From: Protostelium mycophagum
Taxonomy: Eukaryota > Evosea > Variosea > Protosteliida > Protosteliaceae
Assembly (NCBI GenBank): GCA_002081555.1
Contig: MZNV01001717.1
Coordinates: 1 to 20,594 of the forward strand
Length of the DNA stretch: 20,594 bases
Reading direction: 5' to 3'
Under the pieces are notes generated by a model that was not told the DNA's origin, did no database searches, and saw only the letters and a list, made by a program, of their open reading frames with translations. The stretch's first letter is position 1. Every line of letters starts with the position of its first letter. Below are positions 9,201 to 18,705 of this stretch, piece by piece. The position numbers were made by a program, and so were the translations under genes.

Positions 9201-9445
9201 GAGCCTGGTCTCTGGAGTGCGAGTCCTATTGCAGAGCCAGCCAGGACATAGAATAAAAAGAGTGTGACCGGCCAATCATATGTTTGAAGGACTGTTGCAG
9301 CTCCAACAAAAGATAGAGCACGAAGAGCTTTTGAGAGGACCACTGCGGTCAAGGTATAATTACTGGATGTTGGTCAAATTAAATCCGTGAGACTCTGTTA
9401 CACATACCCTTTATCGCTGAGGCGCTCTCTTTCGCCACCCAACAT
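6233..9445 (-). CDS. SLC30A5: ZnT5-type zinc transporter (cation diffusion facilitator)
   Basis: Predicted 717 aa in 14 exons downward: 9445-9408, 9362-9173, 9063-9047, 9004-8917, 8869-8818, 8771-8647, 8513-8415, 8376-8130, 7815-7476, 7432-7343, 7228-6985, 6945-6669, 6624-6476, 6430-6233. The first ~330 residues are a hydrophobic multi-span extension typical of ZnT5/yeast Msc2 (CFGPLRAILSYDYADV parallels ZnT5 CGPLRTLLLFEHSDIV). The CDF core follows: FYLCLNLGFMFVEMVYG, the HxxxD zinc site in [30 protein letters not shown], a long His-rich loop (about 445-545), the second HxxxD in HIIADTLGSVGVI, and the cytosolic domain with VSYHNPHFWKQS. ZnT5 moves zinc into early secretory compartments, usually as a heterodimer with ZnT6. 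Intron 9 (7433-7475) starts GC. Exon 3 is only 17 nt; its boundaries and the acceptor of intron 8 (7816-8129) are the least certain. Confidence 0.92.
7901..7915. repeat. intronic TGCGGCAGAGCCGCA palindrome copy (ZnT5 intron 8, 3' side)
   Basis: TGCGGCTCTGCCGCA has 6-bp arms around TCT. It lies near the acceptor end of the 314-nt intron 7816-8129. In the gene's sense it is identical, base for base, to the copy at 10848-10862 in the TMEM53 gene. Confidence 0.7.
8056..8070. repeat. intronic palindrome copy (ZnT5 intron 8, 5' side)
   Basis: ATGCGGCTCTGCCAT is a second copy in the same enlarged intron, about 140 bases from the first and near the donor side. In sense it reads ATGGCAGAGCCGCAT. Confidence 0.6.
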
Positions 9446-9530
9446 TTCAATCGCAAAAAAGTGCCTGAGATGGGATGATGTGCGCAGAGTAGTGCTTTGA
9501 AACTTACGTAAACGTCACCACACAAGATCG
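9446..9530. promoter_or_regulatory. shared divergent promoter of ZnT5 and TMEM53-like genes
   Basis: The start codons of the minus-strand ZnT5 gene (9445) and the plus-strand hydrolase (9531, or 9549) face away from each other across about 85-100 bp. The stretch contains TTACGTAAACGTCA and, at the plus-gene side, GATCACATCAG (9536-9546). The latter recurs immediately before the THG1 start. No TATA box is evident. Promoter function is inferred from geometry. Confidence 0.5.
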
Positions 9531-11477
9531 ATGATGATCACATCAGACATGATCAATTGCAGGAGGGCAGTTGGCCTTCCTTTGTACCAAAGAACTTGTG
9601 TCATCAATCGACCTGTGATCAAACACATCATACCGAAACGTAATTTTGAACAACCGAGACCTGATGTCCTTCCAGTTCTGAGAGTTGTCACAATAGGCTG
9701 GCTTGGCGCTCCAAAGAGGTGATCGTGCTTGATTTATCATGATAACACAATCTGATTCTGAGCAGAGCCCTTGGAAAGTATGAAGATTACTGGAAGAATA
9801 TAGCTATCGAAGGGGAACGTCACCGACGTCCAGCTTCACAGAAAATGGATAAAACTGAGAGTACAAATTCTCAAACAGGACCTCAACCTCTTAAATTTAG
9901 AAGAGTGGAGGTCATCTCGATTAGGCCTAAGATGATTTATTGGTACGATAAAAATTCACCCCATAATCATTGACAGAGAACAGGATCTTTCCAATGGCGG
10001 CGAGAAAGAAGGCACAAGACTTTGTCGCTGGTTCAATCAGAAGGCGAGTGAAAGTCTTTTTTTCAAAATTGATCAATCTTTTATACTTATACGTCGTGTT
10101 CAACTTTATATATTTGGAGAATAACTTTCTTCTGATGGGCATGACAGATCTCTACAGAAGGGGGATGACAATGATAAGCTGATCATACACTCCTTCAGCG
10201 CTAATGGTAATTACTTCTTCACTTTTATGATGGAATGGCTGTACCATCCTATGGTGGGTGTCTAATGACGATGGTATGACGTCATTAATGAGATGCAGGC
10301 GCCTGTATATGTACATGGTGTTATCTCTGATAGTGGTCCTCCATTCCGCATGAACCCTGATGTAGAGCAAAGATTTTCAACATTTTTATTTTTATTTCTA
10401 CCCAAAAAAATCTTTGACAATATTTATTTATTTTTGTCGGTTCAATTTTATTATTTTTAAAGTTAAATTTCGTCTGAAAGCTCCACAGCTCACATTTGTT
10501 GCACAACTACAGGGACTGTGTTAATTTCTGTTCTGAAAAGCATGCAGGTGATGACACGTGGCTTTGTGGGAGCGGCACTTGCTGTCGTCGCGAAATACAA
10601 CAAGAGGTTCAGACAAAAGGTTGGAACACAAGCGAAGCCAGAGGGTACACTCCCTGCGGAGGAGAAAGGTATGTCTATCGGCCTTCGTTGCAAAGATTCA
10701 TAGCGACAGCCAAAATCTGATCTGCTTTTTGTAATGCAAAAACAGAAGGCGGCACTGTTGTATAGATACGAATAACATTGTGGCAGAGGGGCTGCAGGTC
10801 AATATAGCAGCGGCAGAGATATTCTCTGAATGTTTGGATGTGGATACTGCGGCAGAGCCGCACCAAGTCCATACAGCTGCAATATCAACACTCTATTGTG
10901 GCAGAACCTCGTCAACACCCTTAAATCCTAAACCCAAGACGATCGAAAACCACTCACTTGAACAGCTGTCGCTCCTCTTTACGACCACTGGCTTCTGACA
11001 CCACTATTCAAGGCATTCTTCACCGCAATCCTAAAGATACCCTACTTCAAGAATAACTTGAAGACAGCACGCAAGAACTTGTTGAGTTCAGACAGAGTGA
11101 GTTGATATCACCAGTTACCAGTTGTGCAGTGTTTAAAAGATAGAAACACGGTTAGAGATCACGGTAGCTTACCGCGATTTCTGAAATCTCACGTGATTTT
11201 CACACAGGAAATGATCAAAACGATTCCCATATGAAAAAAAGCACAAAAAACTTAACAGTAGAGTGTGACTGCGGCAGGTTCCACAGCTGGTTTTGTACAG
11301 CAAATCGGATTCACTCTTCCCACCAGATGATATAGAACTGTCTGTAGAGCAGATGACAGCCCTTGGCTTCCCCATGACAACGGTACAGTTTCCACTAGAG
11401 TTTTATTCAACATTCTATACGCGGTTTTGCCGCAACAGAGCGCTTGGAGATTGCATCATGTGTTCAGCTCTGAGTGA
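9531..11477 (+). CDS. TMEM53/DUF829-like alpha/beta-hydrolase
   Basis: Predicted 324 aa; exons 9531-9718, 9766-9942, 9984-10047, 10158-10253, 10299-10361, 10548-10668, 10966-11096, 11287-11382, 11439-11477. Recognisable DUF829 landmarks in order are VVTIGWLGAPKRALGKYEDYW (family GWxGA...LxKY), LIIHSFSANGNYFF (nucleophile region, TMEM53 HVFSNGG), VHGVISDSGPPFRM (family GxIFDSxPG) and LVLYSKSDSLFPPDDIE (family LYSxxDxxxP, acid residue). Human TMEM53 sits at the nuclear envelope/ER; its catalysis is not established. Starts at 9531, 9534 and 9549 are in frame; 9549 would leave GATCACATCAG upstream, as in THG1. Intron 6 (10669-10965) is enlarged and holds palindrome copies. The last exon is uncertain: the usual SxHVxH segment is not visible, and reading through instead of splicing at 11382 ends at 11487. 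Confidence 0.82.
10778..10910. repeat. cluster of GGCAGAGCC-type palindromes in TMEM53-like intron 6
   Basis: Within the 297-nt intron 10669-10965 the core recurs about every 30-50 bases: TGTGGCAGAGGGGC near 10780, AGCGGCAGAGAT near 10808, the full TGCGGCAGAGCCGCA at 10848-10862, and TGTGGCAGAACC near 10896. All read GGCAGA in the sense of the gene. Confidence 0.65.
11268..11433. repeat. two further palindrome relatives in TMEM53-like introns 7 and 8
   Basis: ACTGCGGCAGGTTCCACAG at 11268-11286 lies at the 3' end of intron 7 and abuts the chosen acceptor. GCGGTTTTGCCGC at 11421-11433 (4-bp arms) lies just before the acceptor of intron 8. Both are diverged from the AGA/TCT-centred consensus. 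Confidence 0.45.
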
Positions 11478-11489
11478 TGCATTATGACA

Positions 11490-12051
11490 TCATGATCTGA
11501 TGACAACAGCATCGCTTTGAGAAATCAGCACACGTGGCACACATGGTGACCCACCCACAAGAATACGATCAGGTGACAAATGTCCATACACGATTCCCAT
11601 CATGACCGATTCCGTAAAGGTGATCAAAGATTGGCTGAGATCCAACATCGAAAGAGCTGAGACACCTACGGAAATATTCAAGAGATAGAGGATCTTCATG
11701 CCGAGATCAGGATCTTTCAAGAATGGGAATGAAGCAAAGACCTTCCAGTGATGTGTAATTCTATGATCTTTGTGCAATTATTAACTCTTAACACCAGAAC
11801 GCAACCCACATAACATTTACCATTGTACTTGTCTAATGTAGACCGCGTTGCTGGATGTTGTTCTTTTTATAAGCGATTTGAAATCATTCCAAAAATACCG
11901 AGGCCCATTCTAACACATGAGAATAAAAATGTCTATTCTATACCCCTTGTATCATTTATATCGTCCAAAATACACTGAAGTTTTCTTCTATAGCAAGTGG
12001 CAGGGCAGCTATAACTTTTGCGAAAAACGGATGATGTGATGAGGTCGACAT
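11490..12051 (-). CDS. short protein of unknown family with hydrophobic segments
   Basis: Not recognised. A three-exon model (12051-11974, 11909-11829, 11741-11490; introns 64 and 87 nt) gives 136 aa with all junctions in phase. The N-terminus MSTSSHHPFFAKVIAALPL is followed by a polar stretch (GPRYFWNDFKSLIKRTTSSN), then FASFPFLKDPDLG and one or two hydrophobic segments (MKILYLLNISVGVSALSML, and SLITFTESVMMGIVYGHL), so a small membrane or membrane-associated protein is plausible. The third exon is an uninterrupted 84-codon frame; the first two rest on splice inference. The stop is 12 bp from that of the convergent TMEM53-like gene. An alternative ATG-led frame at 12157-11933 overlaps exon 1 and reads less like protein. 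Confidence 0.5.
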
Positions 12052-12673
12052 GAGATTGCATTAGACCAAACTTTTTACACGCTGATTTGGTTGTAGTGAT
12101 CATTAAATTGTCGAGTTGCGGGAAGAATGAGGTCGGTGAAGCAAAGATGTGGAGCATGACATGTAGCCGACTCGAAAATAAGAGTTGGTGAAGAGAGTAG
12201 AACTTGCAGTCGGTGACTCTCGCTCACAATTAAAATTAAAAAGAATAACCAACATTCAATGCAATTAATGTTATTATTTTCGGCTGATCAATCAATGTAT
12301 CACCAGAAATCCCAACGAGATAAGGGGTTTTAGGGTTTTGAGGGTTGGGGTTGGGGTTGGGGTTGGAGGGGTTGAGTTTGGGTTTTAGGGTTAAGAAGAT
12401 TCAAAAAAAAACTGATGAATATACCAACCAAAATGACACCAGTGGAAAGACATTGAAAAACTCACAACCAACGCACCACAATTTTCACAGAGATTTTACC
12501 AAACCTTTTAAGAAATTGGATCCTGTTCACTTTAGCGTTCTCATCCGAATAAAACGAAATTTCCGTTTACAATGAATGGTGTCAGACTGTGATCCCGTTT
12601 AAGCACGGTGATGTCACGGTAAGATTATTGAATCTTTGATTGAGGAATCCGAATTGCCACAACACCAACACTG
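12052..12673. other. intergenic region with telomere-like tract
   Basis: Apart from the G-rich tract at 12323-12393 and the presumed promoters of the flanking divergent genes, I see no coding signal. An open plus frame from 12345 is mostly translated repeat and low-complexity sequence and is not called. Confidence 0.55.
12323..12393 (+). repeat. interstitial degenerate telomere-like repeat (TTTAGGG/TTAGGG/GGGGTT)
   Basis: About 70 bases of G-rich strand mix GGGGTTTTAGGG, TTTTGAGGG, four units of GGGGTT, TTGGAGGGG and GGGTTTTAGGGTTAAG. At least eight G-runs of three or more could form G-quadruplexes. TTTTAGGG-, TTTAGGG- and TTAGGG-type units are known eukaryotic telomere repeats; the mix suggests decay or a divergent telomerase template. 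It lies between two genes, not at a contig end. Confidence 0.7.
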
Positions 12674-15600
12674 ATGCTGCGCACCACAACACGACTGCTG
12701 CACAAATGTCCTCTTCGGGAGAGACCTACACTTTTCTCCATCAGATTCAACACCAGATTGCTGGATCATATTCAAAGAAGGCCCCAGAAGACTTACGCAA
12801 CTACCGATCATGTTTTTGGAGAAATGAGCGCTCATTACTCGTATCCAAATACGAGAAGAGATGATAGTGAGTGATTGATTGTGCGGTGTTATTCATTCAT
12901 TTGACTGATGAAATGAAGCTTCGGAAGACTACCATGGGGTGACTGTCAGAGATCCCTACAGGTTGAACAACGGAGAGCCGGTGATTCGCTGACATTAACA
13001 GGTGGTTAGAGGACCCTGACAGCAGTGACACGAGCGAGTGGGTCAAGGCACAGAATGAGGTACATTCAGCACACTCTCCATTTTGACTCATCTTAGGTGA
13101 CAAGCAAATACTTTTCGACTTGTACAGACCGAGAGAGGTTTCTTCAGAGGTAATATTAAAACATGATCCAGCAATACTGAAAAGAAACAGGCTCAAAGAA
13201 GTAAGGAACTATATTGATCAAGATGTTCCTATGAAACATGGAAACTTTTTCTATTGGTGGAAGGTGCTGCTCAATCCTTTTGATCATTGCTTACATCTAT
13301 TTTCAGAACCTTGGACTGCAGAATCAACCCGTTCTGTATCAATCAAAGACAAACGATCTTGAATCAGGAGATCAGGCTGTCATTTTGGACCCTAACCAGC
13401 TGAATGCAACTGGTACCACAGCTGTCACTTTGACTTGCTTTTCAGAGTGAGTCGCACCGTAAACCGTGTGTGCTAAGAGCTAAAGAAATAAGATCAGGAA
13501 AGAGGTTAGCGTATCAGTGTGCCGAATCAGGCAGCGAATGGAGTAAGATCAAATTCATGGACATTGAACAGGACCCCACAGCCCTCAACCCGGTCCATCT
13601 GGTGGAGGACACACTCGACTACATCCGTCTCTCTTCCATCACGTGGTCCCCTGATGAACAAGTACCACCCATGGCACTTTTTAGACCTGAAAGAACTTCA
13701 GGGAATTTTCTATTGTAGATACCCTAAACCAAGTGAAACAGAGGCAAATATTCATCAAGTGTACTATCACCAGATCGGCACTGATCAGTCTGAGGACAAA
13801 TTGATCTTCCAAAACCTGGGTAATATTATGTCTCATGTTATGCTTCTAAATAAAATAAAGAGGAGTGTGATGTTGAATCATTGTAGATGAGAAGGAGTGG
13901 ATGTACCATGTAGCCGCAACGACAGACGCCGAGTATTTACAACTTTTCGTCAGGCGATCCGTCGAGAGGACCAACCAATATTGGCTGGTGAAATTCTCCG
14001 ATCTGTCTTCCTCCCAGGGCCCTTTTTCTCCGATCCGAGTTTTCGACGATTTTTCAGCAGAGTATTTGTACATCTACAACGAAGGACCTGTCTTCTATTT
14101 CATGACGAATCACGACAGTCCTAAATATAAAATAGTCAAAGTGGACGTGAGTGCAACAGAAAGGCGGGAAGTTGAAGTGATACCGGAGAGTGATGACGTT
14201 CTACAATGGGTAACCGTCGTCAATAACAACCAGTTTTTGGTTTCTTACATGAGAGATGTGAAGGTGAAAGATTGGTCAAAAAGGATCTGCTGATGAAGAA
14301 TAGGAGATCATCGAGTTATACGATGTCAATGGGACCAAGCTGAGAGACTTCAACATGTCCATAGGGCAGGTCATTGCCATCTCAGGCAAAAGACAAGGTC
14401 TCTTCATCTTTGCATGATGAAGCATGATCACTCAAAATGTTTAGATGACGAGTTTTACCTAAAAACCACGTCTTTTTTGACACCAGGGACTATATATAGA
14501 TATAACTTTAAGACCAGTATTGACATGGAGGAGTACCACGTTACCAAAGTCAAAGGTCAGATCATGTTGACAGTTTTGACATCTGTACTCTATTGTTCGA
14601 CACTGAGTTGTGTGAAGGGATTGACACAAGCGAAATGATGACGGAGCAGATAAAATACAACAGTAAAGATGGTGCACTGGTACCCATGTTCATAGTAAGA
14701 AAAAAGGTACAGGTGTCTGAAATCTCTGTGAAGTTGATCCTCCAAAGGATGCGAAATTGGACGGACAGAACGGGGTGTTGCTCTACGGATATGGTGGGTT
14801 TGGCATTCCTCTGACTCCTTGGTTTGCTGCGGAGACATTGGTGTGGCTCCATCACTATGGAGGAATTCTCGCGGTCCCAAATATCAGAGGAGGGTGAGTC
14901 ATTGATTCCAAATGTGAGCAATGAACAGTATTAACACATCAACAGAAACGAGTATGGAGAAGAATGGCACCTGGCTGCCACTCTCGACAATAAACAAAAT
15001 TCAATGGACGACTTCCAATGTGCTGCGAAAGAGCTCGTCAAGCGGGGTTACACGTCCACAGAAAAGTACACAAGATTGACTGACCGCTGCTGACCGGTAG
15101 CTGAACGAATGTAGACTTGCAATCCAAGGAGGTAGCAATGGCGGTTTGCTGGTAGGTGCATGCATCAACCAAAATCCTAGCCTCTTCTCTGCTGCCGTCA
15201 TACAGGTAATTACCATATACTCTCAATTGTGTCAGACTTGGATCATTGATCATGTCAGGTGGGACTTTTAGACATGTTGAGATATCATAAACATGCACTG
15301 GGATATGCAATGATATCAGAGTATGGTTGTGCTGAAGACCCCAAGCAATTTGACACTCTTTACAAGTATGTTCTGTTCCTTTTTGCAAAAAGTGAGATTT
15401 ATAGGTATTCACCAGTGCACAACGTGAGAAAGGGGCAAGAGTATCCCAGTACACTCATCTTGACTGCTGATCACGATGACCGAGTTTTACCTCTTCACTC
15501 TTTCAAGTTTATTTCAGAACTGCAGGTGAGTGGCCGTCATAGCGTCATTCGTTTTTAAACAACAAAGTATCAACTGGGCAACGAGAAATACCAGAGAAGA

Positions 15601-15769
15601 CCTTTGTTGGTGCAAATAGAAGAGGACGCCGGGCACGGCGTTGGGAAGCCGATGGCGAAGGTGCAGAAATTTTGAGTCCTTGTGATTGTGGTGACCTGGG
15701 CAGGTTCTTGAGGAAACAGCCGATGTCTATTCTTTTGTTGCAAAGGAGCTGGACCTCGCTTGGAAATAA
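12674..15769 (+). CDS. PREP: prolyl oligopeptidase (S9A) with a presequence-like N-terminus
   Basis: Predicted 753 aa, 19 exons: 12674-12866, 12919-12961, 13002-13059, 13097-13149, 13191-13263, 13307-13446, 13493-13661, 13702-13819, 13887-14263, 14304-14397, 14445-14555, 14618-14706, 14748-14893, 14946-15065, 15115-15205, 15259-15365, 15405-15525, 15568-15660, 15704-15769. The enzyme cleaves short peptides after proline. The match to animal PREP is continuous: [46 protein letters not shown] (beta-propeller), [30 protein letters not shown]. Catalytic Ser is in [10 protein letters not shown] (about 602), Asp in [14 protein letters not shown] (about 683-686), His in [13 protein letters not shown] (about 724). 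The first ~44 residues ([20 protein letters not shown]...) are Arg-rich and absent from cytosolic PREP. An internal Met in [11 protein letters not shown] could start a short form. The TAA lies inside AATAAA (15764-15769). Confidence 0.96.
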
Positions 15770-15786
15770 AAGGCTGACATCTCCGT

Positions 15787-17555
15787 TTATGTATTCTTTT
15801 TCGCAGAAAAATATATCACTCGGTAGCTTGTGTTCATCATGGACCTTCTATTGATCGTATAATTCGCTTCAAATATCCTCTCGTCCTGGCCACAATCAGT
15901 TCAAATCATAAACAACATCAGCACCTCGAAAGTGAGTGGCTCTGAGAGTATCACTTGTCTCAATTGCTCATATGATAATTCGATCGTGCGCTCTCCAATG
16001 TCGGCAAAGTGGTACAACAAAGGTCCTGCCGATATTTATTTGGGAATAAGAATGATCGTCTACAATGCTCATGTCTTGTGACAAAAATATTGTCAGAATG
16101 TCACCGCTTCTGTCTTTACGGATAAATAATAATAAAATCAAGGTACCTAAGTTGATCCACCTGCCTCCCGGCTTTAGAATTTTTGAGATGGTCTGGACAT
16201 AGTCGATGATGTTCTTAGCTGTATCCAAAAAAAAGCAAGTCACCACACAATCCCATTGACCTGACAGTATGAGAAACCATGTTGTCTGAACACAAGTATC
16301 ACCGATTTGGTCCTGATACGTTTCGATAAATTCGCCTGCAGACATGGAGAAGTGACTTCCAGCTTCGGTTGACAACACGCTGCTTGGCACCACATCAGGG
16401 ATCTATGAACGTCAAACCTCGATAAAGAACATCACACTTCAGCTCATTATAACGCTAGTAGAGCTACAATTTATTCATGAAACAAACACCTCCTTTGAAA
16501 AAATAAAATCCATAAATGGCATACCGCGATGGGTCTCAATTGGTCTTGATCGTTGATCACATTTGATGACTGATGAATGAATGGATATAATGTGAATTGA
16601 TTCTCGTATTGTGTGGTGTTCAACACAAAATTAGAAGCAATGAGCATGAAGTAAGAGAACTCATTACCTTCGCAGGCATATCCTGCTCACTTTGAATGTT
16701 TTGATATCAAGGCTTGCTTGTAGAATTTTATTTTTGTCCAAAGACAATAGCAATATGGAATGAATTCTCGAGGTTACAAAATGTGACTTTAAAAATATAT
16801 TTTCACCACAACAACATATCTACCTCTTGCTGCGATCTCAAAAGCGAGACGGCCAAGTCCACACCCAGGAACCAATATGCGTATTTTATGCCTTTAGAGG
16901 TCATTCATGTAGAACATTCTCATCACTCACTTGTCTTTTGTCTGAGAGTACAGGGCGTCGATCTCTCTAATGATTGGCTGGTAGCACTGATCACGCTCGA
17001 TCTTGCCCTGCAGATGTCTGTACATGATGTAAAACAAAATTCAAGTACCTCCTCGCTCCAATCTCTGTGAATAATTAGAATGTAAATTGATGTGAAGTCG
17101 AGCACCTTGAAAATTGTCTGATGGTGCTTCTCACTTTGTCTAAATCTTTCTCTGGTGGTGTCTTTCTGTTTCCCTTCTGGTTGAAGTACGACATCTGATT
17201 TAATCAGCGTAGATGATCAAGCAGGACTCACCATGCTCTGATTTTGAAATAGGTCTGTCTCTTGAATAACTTCTCTGACGAATTGTCCATTCGCACGGGC
17301 TCTTTCCCTCAGTGCCTGCAATTTCTCCATCATGCCCGGTAGTAATAGTTGCTAGAATCACTTAGATAAATCGTCGCAAAGATACTGAACTTGGTGTTGT
17401 TCTGGGAGATGTAAAAAGCAGACTTCATGATGATCCACCCATTTTAATGTCGATCTGAGATTGTTCAGGCATTATCCTTTTCTTCATGCTCACTCTTCGT
17501 AATGGTAAAAAGCGGACACTACGTCTTTAAAGTGATCCTCTTCCTCTTTCTGCAT
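15787..17555 (-). CDS. CARNMT1: carnosine N-methyltransferase-like (N2227 family)
   Basis: Predicted 355 aa, 12 exons downward: 17555-17494, 17454-17391, 17351-17232, 17194-17106, 17064-17049, 17007-16931, 16891-16825, 16682-16525, 16402-16303, 16260-16147, 16025-15925, 15885-15787. Landmarks in human CARNMT1 order are [53 protein letters not shown], the SAM-binding loop [86 protein letters not shown] and [18 protein letters not shown]. The enzyme transfers methyl from SAM to carnosine-type substrates; in protists the substrate is unknown. Exon 5 is a 16-nt micro-exon (DWSEE) needed to rebuild a conserved block. It is tail-to-tail with prolyl oligopeptidase (17 bp between stop codons) and head-to-head with THG1. 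One exon edge near 16825-16891 may be off by a base. Confidence 0.93.
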
Positions 17556-17620
17556 TATTTGTCACTTCGTTGTAAAATTGTGACATCAGATCACATCGGG
17601 ATCAGAAAAGATCACATCAG
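17556..17620. promoter_or_regulatory. 65-bp shared promoter of CARNMT1 and THG1 genes
   Basis: Only 65 bases separate the two outward-facing start codons, so both 5' UTRs and promoters must fit or overlap here. GATCACATC occurs twice (from 17589 and from 17610), the second as GATCACATCAG directly before the THG1 ATG. The same 11-mer sits at the start of the TMEM53-like gene. Function is inferred. Confidence 0.5.
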
Positions 17621-18705
17621 ATGGCGGGAAGTCGATATGAATACGTGAAATCCTTTGAAAAAGATGAAATCTTGCTGCAGAATTGTTGGATTGTTGTCAG
17701 AGTTGATGGAAGAGCATTTCATCAGTAGGTAGACAGTAGATGTCAATCCTCTGATGTGAACAGGTTTGTTGAGGAGCACGAGTTTGAAAAACCAAATGAT
17801 GAGCGAGGCATCAAGCTTATGAATCACTGCGCTTTAGAAGTGTGCAAAAACTTTTCAGACTGCGTGGTGTTCGCATATGGCGAAAGCGATGAGTACAGTT
17901 TTGTGCTCAACCGTGACACCAAACTCTTTAATCGCCGCCAGGCTAAGATCACCACCTCATTCTCTTCATTTTTCGCGTCGAACTACGTCTTTTACTGGAA
18001 CGAATACTTTCCTGATAAGAAGTTAAAGAGGCCACCCATGTTTGACGCACGTGCAGTATGTTATCCTACAACACAAAACTTGAGAGACTACCTCTCTTGG
18101 AGGCAGGCAGACTGTAAGATTTATCATTTATCTGAGGATCATGGATGCAATTGTTGTAAAAGACAGCAATCATGCAACATCCTCTCACCTGCATCAGGTC
18201 ACATCAATAACATGTACAACTTGTGCTATTGGAAGTTGGTATCTTCAGGAAAATCAAAAACAGATGCAGAGAGGCTACTCAGTGTAAGTGCTACTACGAA
18301 TGCATCTCTGCAATATGTACCATGCAATTTCCTCACAGCAATTGACGTCGACAGACTACACTCAGCCAAGACAAGAACGAGCTGTTGTACAGAGATTTTG
18401 GAATCAACTACAACCAGGAGCCAGAGATGTACAGAAAAGGCAGCATCGTCTGCAAGATGTGGACAGAAACACCCGTTGTTGATTCGAGAACGGGCCAAGA
18501 GACTATAAGGAGGAAGAGGAGGCTGCAAATATCCCACAGAGTAATACTTTAGATTTTTTCATTACTGCGACAATAGAGGAGCGACAAAGCGACATAAACA
18601 ACATGAATACTTTGAAAAGGTCGATTTATTCACACCCAGGATATTATAGGTAATTCTTTTTGGCAAGAAAATCCAGAGATACTCAACGAAACCTCCATAA
18701 AGTAG
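17621..18705 (+). CDS. THG1: tRNA-His guanylyltransferase
   Basis: Predicted 263 aa; exons 17621-17724, 17764-18113, 18198-18283, 18355-18540, 18640-18705. THG1 adds the essential G-1 to tRNA-His by 3'-5' addition. The start [13 protein letters not shown], the metal-binding RVDGRAFH (Asp29), [15 protein letters not shown] (second Asp about 77), [34 protein letters not shown] (joined across intron 2), [19 protein letters not shown] and the C-terminal [15 protein letters not shown] all match the family along its full length (human about 270 aa). Introns are 39, 84, 71 and 99 nt. The last junction (18540/18640) was chosen because it restores HRDIIG next to the conserved SFW; the unspliced frame would end early at 18554. 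Confidence 0.96.

Noticed and set aside
11933-12157. 75-codon minus frame beginning MLHIFASPTSFF
   Set aside because: It overlaps exon 1 of the 11490-12051 model in another frame, gives no in-phase continuation into the long third exon and has no recognisable motif.
12345-12575. 76-codon plus frame starting in the telomere-like tract
   Set aside because: It begins as translated repeat (GLGLGLEGLSLG) and continues in low-complexity sequence without a recognisable domain.
14562-15454. minus-strand frames up to 138 codons under prolyl oligopeptidase
   Set aside because: They lie antisense to exons with the catalytic Ser and Asp motifs and span real introns of the plus gene.
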